A DNA stretch of 10,446 nt from Acholeplasmatales bacterium (GTDB lineage: Bacteria; Bacillota_I; Bacilli_A; Acholeplasmatales; Anaeroplasmataceae): positions 1 through 10,446 of the forward strand of contig JAFPIE010000240.1 of the NCBI GenBank assembly GCA_017388605.1, read 5' to 3'. Below, piece after piece: positions 1-6,790 of the stretch. The notes under the pieces are model-generated. The model made no database searches, was not told where the DNA came from, and saw only the letters and a list, made by a program, of their open reading frames with translations. Position numbers and translations under genes: made by a program. Positions within the stretch are counted from its first letter, which is position 1; the number at the start of each line of letters is the position of its first letter.

Positions 1-126
1 CAGACTATGGTTGCTCAGGTTGCTGAGGATACTTACCAGGTACAGGTTGTTTCTTGGTATGACAACGAGAACTCTTATACAAGCCAGATGGTTCGTACAA
101 TCAAGTATTTCGCTGAATTAAAGTAA
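1..126 (+). CDS. gap: Glyceraldehyde-3-phosphate dehydrogenase, C-terminal end (5' part outside the window)
   Basis: The first 41 codons, open from base 1 and ending in TAA, encode the C-terminal end of GAPDH. This enzyme oxidises and phosphorylates glyceraldehyde 3-phosphate to 1,3-bisphosphoglycerate with NAD+ in cytoplasmic glycolysis. The diagnostic stretch is VSWYDNENSYTSQMVRT, the signature near the family C-terminus that contributes to the NAD site. The chain then ends in the usual long terminal helix (IKYFAELK). The catalytic Cys and NAD-binding domain lie off the left edge, so gapA-type and gapB-type paralogues cannot be told apart. Codon choice (GTT, GCT, CGT, TCT, AAC, CAG) is that of a highly expressed gene, as in adhE downstream, which points to the glycolytic form. 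A terminator follows 24 nt after the stop. Confidence 0.93.
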   Translation, partial: QTMVAQVAEDTYQVQVVSWYDNENSYTSQMVRTIKYFAELK

Positions 127-150
127 TAATATTCTGATTAAAATAAGATT

Positions 151-178
151 AGCCTGAATTCGTTCAGGCTTTTCATTT
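151..178 (+). terminator. Rho-independent terminator after gap
   Basis: A perfect 8-bp stem, AGCCTGAA (151-158) with TTCAGGCT (163-170), is closed by a TTCG tetraloop, a very stable loop type. It is followed by a short T-rich tract, TTTCATTT. The T-tract is weak, so some read-through into ung is possible. The tract also overlaps the proposed -35 of the ung promoter. Confidence 0.85.
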
Positions 179-197
179 GCTCTAAAAATGCTATAAT
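170..197 (+). promoter_or_regulatory. Sigma-A-type promoter of ung, with extended -10
   Basis: The -10 is a perfect TATAAT at 192-197, preceded by TG (189-190) to give TGCTATAAT, an extended -10 as is common in Gram-positive promoters. A weak -35, TTTTCA (170-175), sits 16 nt upstream inside the T-tract of the gap terminator. Transcription would begin near 204, leaving a leader of only about 17 nt that starts just before the GGAGG at 209-213. Confidence 0.72.
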
Positions 198-220
198 ATA
201 AGAAATTTGGAGGTTTTTCT

Positions 221-877
221 ATGGATTGGCAATCATTTATCAAAGAAGAAGAAAAAAAGCCTTATTGGGCAAATCTTATGATGGCTGTGAATGATGAATA
301 TGAAAAATATACCTGCTATCCAGAATATAAGAATATTTTCCATGCGTTTGATGCAACACCATTAGATAAGGTTAAGGTTGTAATATTAGGTCAGGACCCA
401 TACCATGAGCCTAACCAAGCCCATGGGCTTGCTTTTTCCGTATTATGTGATAAATTACCTCCATCCTTAGTAAATATTTATAAAGAGATGGAAAATGATC
501 TTGGTATAAAAATAAACCAGGATGGTAATTTAGATTATTTAGCTAAGCAGGGTGTACTCTTATTAAATACTGTATTAACTGTAAGAGCACATGAGGCTTT
601 TTCTCATAAAAGCTTTGGGTGGACAATATTCACAGATCATGTGATAGAATATCTAGATAGCCTAGATCAGCCTATGGTATTTATTCTTTGGGGTGCACCA
701 AGCCAAAAGAAAAAAGTATTTCTTAAAAATCCAAGGCATTTGGTATTAGAATCTGCCCATCCATCTCCACTTTCTGCATATAGAGGCTTTTTTAACTCTA
801 AACCTTTCAGTAAAGTAAATGATTATTTAAGAAAATCAAATTGTAGTGAAATCATTTGGAATAAATCAAATTTTTAA
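221..877 (+). CDS. ung: Uracil-DNA glycosylase (family 1)
   Basis: This 218-residue protein is a family 1 uracil-DNA glycosylase. It cuts the N-glycosidic bond of uracil in DNA arising from cytosine deamination or dUTP incorporation, and so starts base-excision repair in the cytoplasm. The catalytic water-activating motif GQDPYH lies at 57-62 with Asp59. The uracil-stacking Phe72 is in AFSV and the uracil-specific Asn116 is in LLLNTVLTV. The DNA-intercalation loop HPSPLS is at 180-185 with His180. Length matches the family (about 220-230). The ATG at 221 has a GGAGG (209-213) seven nt upstream. It is a single-gene unit with its own promoter and terminator. No key residue is missing. The AT-rich, AGA/ATA-using codon pattern suggests low to moderate expression, in contrast to gap and adhE on either side. 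Confidence 0.97.
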   Translation: MDWQSFIKEEEKKPYWANLMMAVNDEYEKYTCYPEYKNIFHAFDATPLDKVKVVILGQDPYHEPNQAHGLAFSVLCDKLPPSLVNIYKEMENDLGIKINQDGNLDYLAKQGVLLLNTVLTVRAHEAFSHKSFGWTIFTDHVIEYLDSLDQPMVFILWGAPSQKKKVFLKNPRHLVLESAHPSPLSAYRGFFNSKPFSKVNDYLRKSNCSEIIWNKSNF

Positions 878-890
878 TTAAATTTTATTA

Positions 891-917
891 GGACTATTGA
901 CAAATAGTCCGTTTTTT
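891..917 (+). terminator. Rho-independent terminator after ung
   Basis: A perfect 8-bp stem, GGACTATT (891-898) with AATAGTCC (903-910), has a GACA tetraloop and is followed by GTTTTTT. It lies 14 nt beyond the ung stop and separates ung from the adhE control region. Confidence 0.9.
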
Positions 918-931
918 ATTCAAGTAAAATC

Positions 932-947
932 ATGTAAACGATTACAA
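932..947 (+). promoter_or_regulatory. cre site (CcpA operator) upstream of the adhE promoter
   Basis: ATGTAAACGATTACAA fits the Bacillus-type cre consensus WTGNNARCGNWWWCAW at all 16 positions. Its core is a near-symmetric TGTAA-ACGA-TTACA. It is centred at 939.5, about 64 bp upstream of the predicted adhE start point. Upstream cre sites are known for genes that CcpA activates under excess sugar (ackA and pta in Bacillus subtilis), whereas repressing sites usually overlap or follow the promoter. Activation here is therefore inference from position. No ccpA gene is visible in the window. Confidence 0.75.
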
Positions 948-966
948 GAAATTAGAAATCGTTTAC
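934..966. repeat. 10-bp perfect inverted repeat containing the cre core
   Basis: GTAAACGATT (934-943) and AATCGTTTAC (957-966) are exact reverse complements separated by 13 nt. The left arm is the core of the cre site. The right arm, read on the minus strand, repeats the GTAAACG core but misses three outer consensus positions. It looks like a second, weaker half-site rather than a terminator, because no T-run longer than four follows. Confidence 0.7.
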
Positions 967-968
967 CC

Positions 969-997
969 TTTTCAAATTGTAAAATTTCACGTATAAT
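969..997 (+). promoter_or_regulatory. Sigma-A-type promoter of adhE
   Basis: A perfect -10 TATAAT lies at 992-997, with a weak -35 TTTTCA at 969-974 and a 17-nt spacer. There is no TG extension here, unlike the other three promoters of the window. That weak -35 would fit a promoter needing help from an upstream factor. Transcription would start near 1004, giving a leader of about 52 nt. Confidence 0.68.
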
Positions 998-1008
998 GAA
1001 AGTGAAAT
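984..1008. repeat. 7-bp inverted repeat bracketing the adhE -10, possible operator
   Basis: ATTTCAC (984-990) and GTGAAAT (1002-1008) are exact reverse complements separated by 11 nt, and the -10 hexamer lies in the spacer. A dimeric repressor bound here would block RNA polymerase. The half-sites resemble those of the redox regulator Rex, but in everted order, so no factor can be named. Confidence 0.45.
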
Positions 1009-1055
1009 GACAGGTTAGTGATTTTAATATTTCTTATTTTACTTGGAGGATTAGA

Positions 1056-3680
1056 ATGGAAGAAAAAATCTTAACACCTCAAGAAGAGGTTGACGAGCTA
1101 GTTCAAAAGGGTTTAAAGGCTTTAGATGAATACGCTCATTTTACTCAAGAACAAATTGATTACATCGTTGCAAAGTGTTCTGTTGCTGCACTAGATAAGC
1201 ATGGTGACTTAGCTAAGGCTGCAATCGAAGAGACTGGCCGTGGTGTATTTGAAGACAAGGCTACTAAGAACTTATTCGCTTGTGAATATGTTACAAACAA
1301 CATGAAGCGTTTAAAGACTGTTGGTGTTATCCGTGAGGATGATGTTACAGGTATGGTAGAGCTTGCTGAACCAGTTGGTGTTGTTGCAGGTATTACTCCA
1401 GTTACAAACCCAACATCTACAGCTATTTTTAAGTCATTAATTTGTATTAAGACTAGAAATCCAATTATCTTTGGTTTCCACCCAAGTGCACAGAAGTGCT
1501 CTGTTGAGGCTGCAAAGGTAGTTTATGAGGCTGCAATTGCTGCTGGTGCACCAAAGAACTGTATTCAGTGGATTGAGCATCCATCTATGGATGCAACAAC
1601 TGCTCTAATGCAGCATCCAGGTGTAGCAACAATCTTAGCTACAGGTGGTAATGCAATGGTTCGTGCCGCATATTCTTGTGGTAAGCCAGCACTAGGTGTA
1701 GGTGCAGGTAACGTTCCTGCATACATGGAAAAGACTTGTAATGTTCGTCAGGCAGTTAACGATATCGTAATGTCTAAGGCATTTGATAATGGTATGATCT
1801 GTGCTTCTGAGCAATCTGTAATCGTAGATGCTGAAATCTATGAGGAAACTAAGGAAGAGTTCAAGAAGTTTGGTGTATATTTTGCAAATAAGGCAGAAAA
1901 GAAAAAACTTGAAGCATTTATGTTTGGTGTAAATACTAAGGAAGATGCTCCAAATGCTAAATTAAATCCAAATATCGTTGGTAAGTATGCAACTTGGATT
2001 GCTAAGGAAGCAGGCTTTGAGGTTCCAGCGAATACTGTAATCATCATGGCTGAATGCTCAACTATCGGTGTATCTGAGCCATTAACTAGAGAAAAGCTTT
2101 CTCCAGTTTTAGCAATGGTTAAGTCTAACTCTACTCAGGAGGGCTTCGATTTAGCTAAGGCATCTGTATGCTTCAATGGTTTAGGACACAGTGCTGCAAT
2201 TCATACTGCATCACAGGAATTATGTACTAAATTTGGTGATTATATCCCTGCAATTCGTATAATTTGTAATTCACCTTCTACATTCGGTGGAATTGGTAAT
2301 GTTTATAACTCATTCATTCCATCTTTAACATTGGGCTGCGGTTCTTATGGTCACAACTCTGTTGCTGGTAACGTAGGTCCATTAAACTTATTAAATATTA
2401 AGAAAGTAGGACGTAGAAGAAATAATATGCAGTGGTTTAAGATTCCATCAAAGATTTATTTTGAAAGAGATGCCATCGAATACTTACATCAGATGAAGGA
2501 AATGAAGAAGGCATTAATTGTTACAGACCGTTCATTAGTTGAGCTTGGTTATGTACAAAAGATTATTGATCAGTTACAGCTAAGAAGCCCACAGGTTCCA
2601 TATCAGCTATTCTGTGATGTTGAACCAGATCCATCTATTCAAACTGTATTAAAGGGTGTTGAATTAATGAGATCCTTCGAGCCAGATACAATCATCGCAC
2701 TTGGTGGTGGATCTTCTATGGATGCTGCAAAGGGTATTTGGTTATTCTATGAGCACCCAGATGTAAACTTCAATGACTTAAAGCAGAAGTTCATGGATAT
2801 CCGTAAGAGAGCATTCCAGTATCCAGAATTAGGTAAGAAGGCTAAGTTAGTTTGTATTCCTACAACATCTGGTACAGGTTCTGAGGTTACTCCATTCGCT
2901 GTTATCACAGATAAGGTTGAGCACAAGAAGTATCCATTAACAGATTACTCCTTAACTCCAACTGTTGCTATCATCGACCCAGCATTCGTTATGAATCTAC
3001 CTAGATCTATCGCTGCAGATACAGGTATGGACGTATTAACACATGCTTTAGAGGCTTATGTTTCTACACTTGCTTCTGATTATACAGATGGTTTAGCTAT
3101 TCAGGCTATTAAGCTAGTATTCAAGTATTTAGAGCGTTCTTATAAGAATGGTAAGAATGATCCAGAGGCTAGAGAGAAGATGCACAATGCATCTACACTT
3201 GCTGGTATGGCATTCGCTAATGCATTCTTAGGTATGAACCACTCTATGGCTCATAAGGTTGGTGCTGAATTCCATGTTCCTCATGGACGTGCTAACGCAA
3301 TCCTATTACCTTATACAATTCGTTACAATGGTCAAAAGCCACAGAAGCTTTCTACATGGCCAAAGTACAATTTCTACCGTGCTGATGAAAGATATGCAGA
3401 AATCGCTCAGATTTTAGGCTTACCTGCATCTACAGTAGAAGAGGGTGTTGAATCCCTAGCTAAGGCAGTAGGTAACTTAGGTAAGGCAGTTGGTATCAAG
3501 ATGAACTTCGCATCTCAGGGTATCGATAGAGATACTTGGATGAATGCTGTAGTTAAGCTTTCTTACTTAGCTTACGAGGATCAGTGCTCTCCAGCTAACC
3601 CAAGAGTACCTATGGTTGAGGATATGCAGAAGATTTTACGTGATGCATATGACACAACTGAATTCTTAGATAAAGAATAA
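1056..3680 (+). CDS. adhE: Bifunctional acetaldehyde-CoA / alcohol dehydrogenase
   Basis: This 874-residue enzyme carries out the two-step reduction of acetyl-CoA to acetaldehyde and then ethanol, oxidising two NADH. It regenerates NAD+ for glycolysis during fermentation, and homologues assemble into cytoplasmic filaments (spirosomes). Residues 1 to about 445 form the CoA-acylating aldehyde dehydrogenase half, with catalytic Cys249 in NGMICASEQS. A short linker (about 448-458, GRRRNN) leads to the iron-dependent alcohol dehydrogenase half. That half has the NAD-binding GGGSSMDAAK at 550-559 and iron ligands Asp659, His663, His729 and His743. Length is normal and both active sites are intact. 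The ATG at 1056 follows GGAGG (1045-1049) with six nt spacing. CGT for Arg and AAG for Lys dominate, marking a strongly expressed gene. It is monocistronic, with its own promoter, cre site and terminator. Confidence 0.97.
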   Translation: MEEKILTPQEEVDELVQKGLKALDEYAHFTQEQIDYIVAKCSVAALDKHGDLAKAAIEETGRGVFEDKATKNLFACEYVTNNMKRLKTVGVIREDDVTGMVELAEPVGVVAGITPVTNPTSTAIFKSLICIKTRNPIIFGFHPSAQKCSVEAAKVVYEAAIAAGAPKNCIQWIEHPSMDATTALMQHPGVATILATGGNAMVRAAYSCGKPALGVGAGNVPAYMEKTCNVRQAVNDIVMSKAFDNGMICASEQSVIVDAEIYEETKEEFKKFGVYFANKAEKKKLEAFMFGVNTKEDAPNAKLNPNIVGKYATWIAKEAGFEVPANTVIIMAECSTIGVSEPLTREKLSPVLAMVKSNSTQEGFDLAKASVCFNGLGHSAAIHTASQELCTKFGDYIPAIRIICNSPSTFGGIGNVYNSFIPSLTLGCGSYGHNSVAGNVGPLNLLNIKKVGRRRNNMQWFKIPSKIYFERDAIEYLHQMKEMKKALIVTDRSLVELGYVQKIIDQLQLRSPQVPYQLFCDVEPDPSIQTVLKGVELMRSFEPDTIIALGGGSSMDAAKGIWLFYEHPDVNFNDLKQKFMDIRKRAFQYPELGKKAKLVCIPTTSGTGSEVTPFAVITDKVEHKKYPLTDYSLTPTVAIIDPAFVMNLPRSIAADTGMDVLTHALEAYVSTLASDYTDGLAIQAIKLVFKYLERSYKNGKNDPEAREKMHNASTLAGMAFANAFLGMNHSMAHKVGAEFHVPHGRANAILLPYTIRYNGQKPQKLSTWPKYNFYRADERYAEIAQILGLPASTVEEGVESLAKAVGNLGKAVGIKMNFASQGIDRDTWMNAVVKLSYLAYEDQCSPANPRVPMVEDMQKILRDAYDTTEFLDKE

Positions 3681-3689
3681 TGAATGATG

Positions 3690-3720
3690 ACTCCTTTAGA
3701 AATAAAGGAGTTTTCTTTTC
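3690..3720 (+). terminator. Rho-independent terminator after adhE
   Basis: The stem ACTCCTTT (3690-3697) pairs with AAAGGAGT (3704-3711) around a 6-nt AGAAAT loop. It is followed by TTTCTTTTC. It begins nine nt after the adhE stop, and its T-tract runs into the yhbY promoter region. Confidence 0.87.
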
Positions 3721-3738
3721 CAAAAATTATGGTAAAAT
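3711..3738 (+). promoter_or_regulatory. Probable promoter of yhbY, with extended -10
   Basis: The -10 is TAAAAT (3733-3738), one base from consensus. It is preceded by TGG at 3730-3732, which supplies the TG of an extended -10. The -35 is poor: TTTTCT (3711-3716) at 16 nt spacing lies within the adhE terminator T-tract. Transcription would begin near 3745, only about six nt before the GGAGG, so the leader is very short. Confidence 0.5.
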
Positions 3739-3750
3739 AGGTTGTATTAT

Positions 3751-3755
3751 GGAGG
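3751..3755 (+). promoter_or_regulatory. Ribosome binding site that fixes the yhbY start
   Basis: GGAGG lies seven nt before the ATG at 3763. A TTG at 3742 in the same frame would put this site inside the coding region and has no Shine-Dalgarno sequence of its own, so the ATG is the real start. Confidence 0.85.
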
Positions 3756-3762
3756 TATATTT

Positions 3763-4059
3763 ATGCTTACAACGAAACAAAAGGTCTATTTAAGAAGTCT
3801 AGCTCAAGGCATTAAGCCTGTAGCTCAAATTGGAAAAGAAGGCTTAAGCGATAATTTAATGGAAACTGTGCTTAATTATTTAAAAAAGCATGAGCTTATA
3901 AAAATATCTATTTTACAGAATTCTTATGTAACTAAGGAAGAAGCAATTGAATTCTTTAATCAAGAGGAAATAGAATTTGTACAATCCATCGGAAGACAAA
4001 TCATTTTATATAAGCAAAGTGATGATGCTATAGATCCAATTAAGTTCCCCAAAAAATAA
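3763..4059 (+). CDS. yhbY: YhbY-family RNA-binding protein (CRM domain)
   Basis: This 98-residue protein is a stand-alone CRM domain of the YhbY family (called YqeI in Bacillus subtilis). Homologues bind RNA and associate with the pre-50S ribosomal subunit. The exact role is not settled, so assembly factor is the best description. Visible hallmarks are the N-terminal LTTKQKVYLRSLAQ helix, the PVAQIGKEGLSDNL stretch that carries the conserved IGK-G-G-type loop, the LKKHELIKISIL strand and the C-terminal GRQIILYKQS strand. The family is usually about 97 residues. I chose the ATG at 3763 because of the GGAGG at 3751-3755. In Bacillus subtilis this gene lies in the yqeG-yqeH-aroE cluster. Here it stands alone between adhE and polA with its own promoter and terminator. 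Confidence 0.92.
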   Translation: MLTTKQKVYLRSLAQGIKPVAQIGKEGLSDNLMETVLNYLKKHELIKISILQNSYVTKEEAIEFFNQEEIEFVQSIGRQIILYKQSDDAIDPIKFPKK

Positions 4060-4075
4060 TATAATTATTTTTAAG

Positions 4076-4105
4076 CAACCCAAACAAATTTGGGTTGTTT
4101 TCTTT
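4076..4105 (+). terminator. Rho-independent terminator after yhbY
   Basis: A perfect 9-bp stem, CAACCCAAA (4076-4084) with TTTGGGTTG (4089-4097), has a CAAA loop and is followed by TTTTCTTT. It lies 16 nt beyond the yhbY stop. Its tail overlaps the proposed -35 of the polA operon promoter. Confidence 0.9.
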
Positions 4106-4131
4106 AAATTCAATCTATATTTTGCTATAAT
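4103..4131 (+). promoter_or_regulatory. Promoter of the polA-mutM-coaE-dnaB-dnaI operon
   Basis: A perfect -10 TATAAT (4126-4131) is extended by TG at 4123-4124. A -35 candidate, TTTAAA (4103-4108), with four of six consensus bases lies 17 nt upstream, at the tail of the yhbY terminator. The start point would be near 4138, about 28 nt before the polA ATG. No clear LexA-type operator is visible near it. Confidence 0.7.
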
Positions 4132-4165
4132 AGTAGTACATTTTAGAAAACGGTAGTGTGATAAT

Positions 4166-6790
4166 ATGAAACGATTAATTTTAGTTGATGGAAACTCTCT
4201 TATGTATAGGGCTTATTATGGAATGAGTGCAGGTGGTACTCCAACGGCAAACTCCAAAGGCTTATTTACCAATGCGATTTATGGATTTGCTCGAATGATG
4301 AATAGCTTAATTATGAATCCATATGATGCTATCTTAGTTGCCTTTGATGCCGGAAAGAAAACCTTCCGTCATGATATGATGAAAGATTACAAGGCCGGAA
4401 GAGCTCCTATGCCAGATGAATTCCGTATGCAAATTTCCTATATCAAGGAATTCTTAGATATTATGAGAATAAAAAGATGGGAACAGGATTTATATGAGGC
4501 CGATGATATCATTGGTACAATGGCTAAAAAGGCATCCGATTTAGGATATCATGTAGATATATATTCCTCCGATAAGGATTTATTACAATTAATTAGTGAA
4601 AATACTACAGTTCATATGACGAAAAAGGGCTTTAGTGAGCTTGAGGATTTTACCCCTGAGCATTTCTTAGAGGTTTATGGTATTCCATATACCTCATGGG
4701 TAGATTTAAAGGCTTTAATGGGTGATAAAAGTGATAATTTAGCTGGTGTACCAGGAATTGGTGAAAAAACGGGTGTAAAGCTTTTAAATACCTATGGCTC
4801 ACTTGAGGGAATAATATCCCATAAGGATGAAATAAAGGGCTCTGTAGGAGAAAAGATTAGAGCGAATGTAGATTCTGCATTATTATGCCAAAAAATGGCA
4901 ACGATTTTAAGAGATTTCCCTATTGGTGTATCTATAGATGAGCTTGACCGCAAGGAAATGGATAAGGATCGATTAATCGAATTCTATACGGAGCTTGAAT
5001 TTAAATCCCTACTTAAGGAATTAACCTTTGATGCCCCAAAAATCGAACAAAATAAAATAGAATATAAGGCAATAACCAATGGCTCTGATTTATCTGATAT
5101 ATTAGAGGATAATTCCGCTATGATTTTTGAAACCTTCGAATATAATTATCACAAAAGCCCACTTCTAGCGATAGGTATAAAAAATAGTAAGGGTACCTTT
5201 GTTGTTGACCCAAATATTATCTTTAATTCCATGGATTTTATGATGTTCTTATCGGATAAAAAGAATCATAAGGCCATCTTTGATTATAAAAGAGCCTATG
5301 TACTATCGAAAAGATTAGGCCTTGAGCTATTAGGTGTAGATTTCGATTTATTACTTGCAACCTATATCCTTAATCCATCTGCCGCAAAGGAAGAATTTAA
5401 GGGTATTGCTGATTTTTATGGCATTAGTGATTGCTACTACGATGAGGCAATCTATGGTAAGGGTGCAAAGAAATTCATACCAGAAAAGAATGTGATTTAT
5501 TCTCATGTCGCTAAGAAGGTAAACACCCTATATGCACTTAAATGCGAGGCTATAGAAAGATTAAAGGAAAAGGATCAATATCACCTACTTACAGAAATAG
5601 AAATCCCATTATCCCGTGTTTTAGGTAAAATGGAATTCCAGGGTATGATGGTCGATAAGGAAGAATTAAACCGTCAGGAATATGCATTAAATCAGGATAT
5701 AAATATTCTTGTTGAAAAGATTTATACTCTTGCAAATCATGAATTTAATATATCCTCCCCTAAGCAATTAGGTACGGTATTATTTGATGAGCTAGGATTA
5801 CCATATCCAAAGAAAAAGGGACAATCCTATTCTACGGATATTGAGGTATTAGAGGCTATTCGGGAGGCAAATCCAATTGTTCCATTAATTATTGAATATA
5901 GAGCGAAAACAAAGCTTATGTCCACCTATGTCAGTGGCTTAAGAGAAATGATATATCCTGATGATAAGGTACATACCATCTATCAACAGGCATTAACCCA
6001 AACCGGAAGATTATCCTCTATTGAGCCTAATTTACAAAATATTCCTATTCGTACAGAGGAGGGTCATAAGATTAGAAGGATGTTTATACCATCTAACCCT
6101 AAGAATAGCTTATATTCCTCGGATTATTCCCAAGTTGAGCTTAGAGTATTAGCTCATATGGCAAATGTAGGAAAATTAAAGGAAGCCTTCTTAAATGGAG
6201 AGGATATTCATACAAGAACCGCTCAGGAGGTATTTGGTACAAAGGATGTAACTCCTGAGGAAAGAAGACGTGCTAAGGCAGTTAACTTTGGTATTGTCTA
6301 TGGTATTAGTGCCTTCGGTCTTGCCCAAGATTTACATATATCTAACGTTATGGCTCAGGATTTTATTAAAAAATATTATGAGGCATATCCTGAAATTAAA
6401 ACATTTATGGATGAAACTATCGAATTCTGTAAAAATAATGGCTATGTAAAAACCATGAAGAATCGAATTCGTTATATACCAGATATTAATTCCAAAATTT
6501 ATATGCAAAGAGAATTTGCAAAGCGTACCGCAATGAATGCGCCAATTCAGGGTAGTGCTGCAGATATTATTAAAATTGCTATGGTCAAAATTGATAATGA
6601 GCTTGAGGAGATGGGCTTAAGAAGCAAAATGCTCGTACAGGTTCACGACGAATTAGTATTTGAGGTAGAAGCTGGAGAAGAGGATACATTAAAGGAGCTA
6701 GTAGAAAGAAACATGGAAAATGCAGTCAAGCTTGATGTACCTCTAATTGTAGATGATTCCTTCGGCAAGAATTGGTATGAGGTAAAATAA
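4166..6790 (+). CDS. polA: DNA polymerase I
   Basis: This 874-residue DNA polymerase I fills repair gaps and removes flaps and RNA primers on the lagging strand. The 5' nuclease domain (1 to about 290) is intact: Asp8, Asp61, Glu111, Asp113, Asp114, Asp136, Asp138, Asp187, Asp190 and the GIGEKTG helix-hairpin-helix at 197-203. The middle domain (about 300-475) has the 3'-5' exonuclease fold but not its metal ligands: the usual DxE motif reads ETF (322-324). It is therefore probably non-proofreading, like the Geobacillus and Thermus enzymes. The polymerase domain has motif A DYSQVELR (653-660), motif B with Lys704, Phe708 and Tyr712, and motif C HDE (827-829). The ribosome site is weak (GGTAGTG, 4152-4158), suggesting modest translation. 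It is the first gene of the operon, and its stop overlaps the mutM start as TAATG. Confidence 0.97.
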   Translation: MKRLILVDGNSLMYRAYYGMSAGGTPTANSKGLFTNAIYGFARMMNSLIMNPYDAILVAFDAGKKTFRHDMMKDYKAGRAPMPDEFRMQISYIKEFLDIMRIKRWEQDLYEADDIIGTMAKKASDLGYHVDIYSSDKDLLQLISENTTVHMTKKGFSELEDFTPEHFLEVYGIPYTSWVDLKALMGDKSDNLAGVPGIGEKTGVKLLNTYGSLEGIISHKDEIKGSVGEKIRANVDSALLCQKMATILRDFPIGVSIDELDRKEMDKDRLIEFYTELEFKSLLKELTFDAPKIEQNKIEYKAITNGSDLSDILEDNSAMIFETFEYNYHKSPLLAIGIKNSKGTFVVDPNIIFNSMDFMMFLSDKKNHKAIFDYKRAYVLSKRLGLELLGVDFDLLLATYILNPSAAKEEFKGIADFYGISDCYYDEAIYGKGAKKFIPEKNVIYSHVAKKVNTLYALKCEAIERLKEKDQYHLLTEIEIPLSRVLGKMEFQGMMVDKEELNRQEYALNQDINILVEKIYTLANHEFNISSPKQLGTVLFDELGLPYPKKKGQSYSTDIEVLEAIREANPIVPLIIEYRAKTKLMSTYVSGLREMIYPDDKVHTIYQQALTQTGRLSSIEPNLQNIPIRTEEGHKIRRMFIPSNPKNSLYSSDYSQVELRVLAHMANVGKLKEAFLNGEDIHTRTAQEVFGTKDVTPEERRRAKAVNFGIVYGISAFGLAQDLHISNVMAQDFIKKYYEAYPEIKTFMDETIEFCKNNGYVKTMKNRIRYIPDINSKIYMQREFAKRTAMNAPIQGSAADIIKIAMVKIDNELEEMGLRSKMLVQVHDELVFEVEAGEEDTLKELVERNMENAVKLDVPLIVDDSFGKNWYEVK

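Noticed and set aside
977..992. Rex operator overlapping the adhE promoter
   Set aside because: TTGT...TTTCACGT has only part of the Rex consensus, is two bases too short and lacks the second ACAA arm. The symmetric repeat at 984-1008 has everted half-sites.
1838..2047. Minus-strand open frame of 69 codons inside adhE
   Set aside because: It lies wholly within the intact adhE coding sequence, has no plausible domain, and is a shadow of the coding strand's codon pattern.
3742..3762. TTG start seven codons upstream for yhbY
   Set aside because: It would place the GGAGG inside the coding sequence and has no ribosome site of its own. The ATG at 3763 gives the family's normal length.
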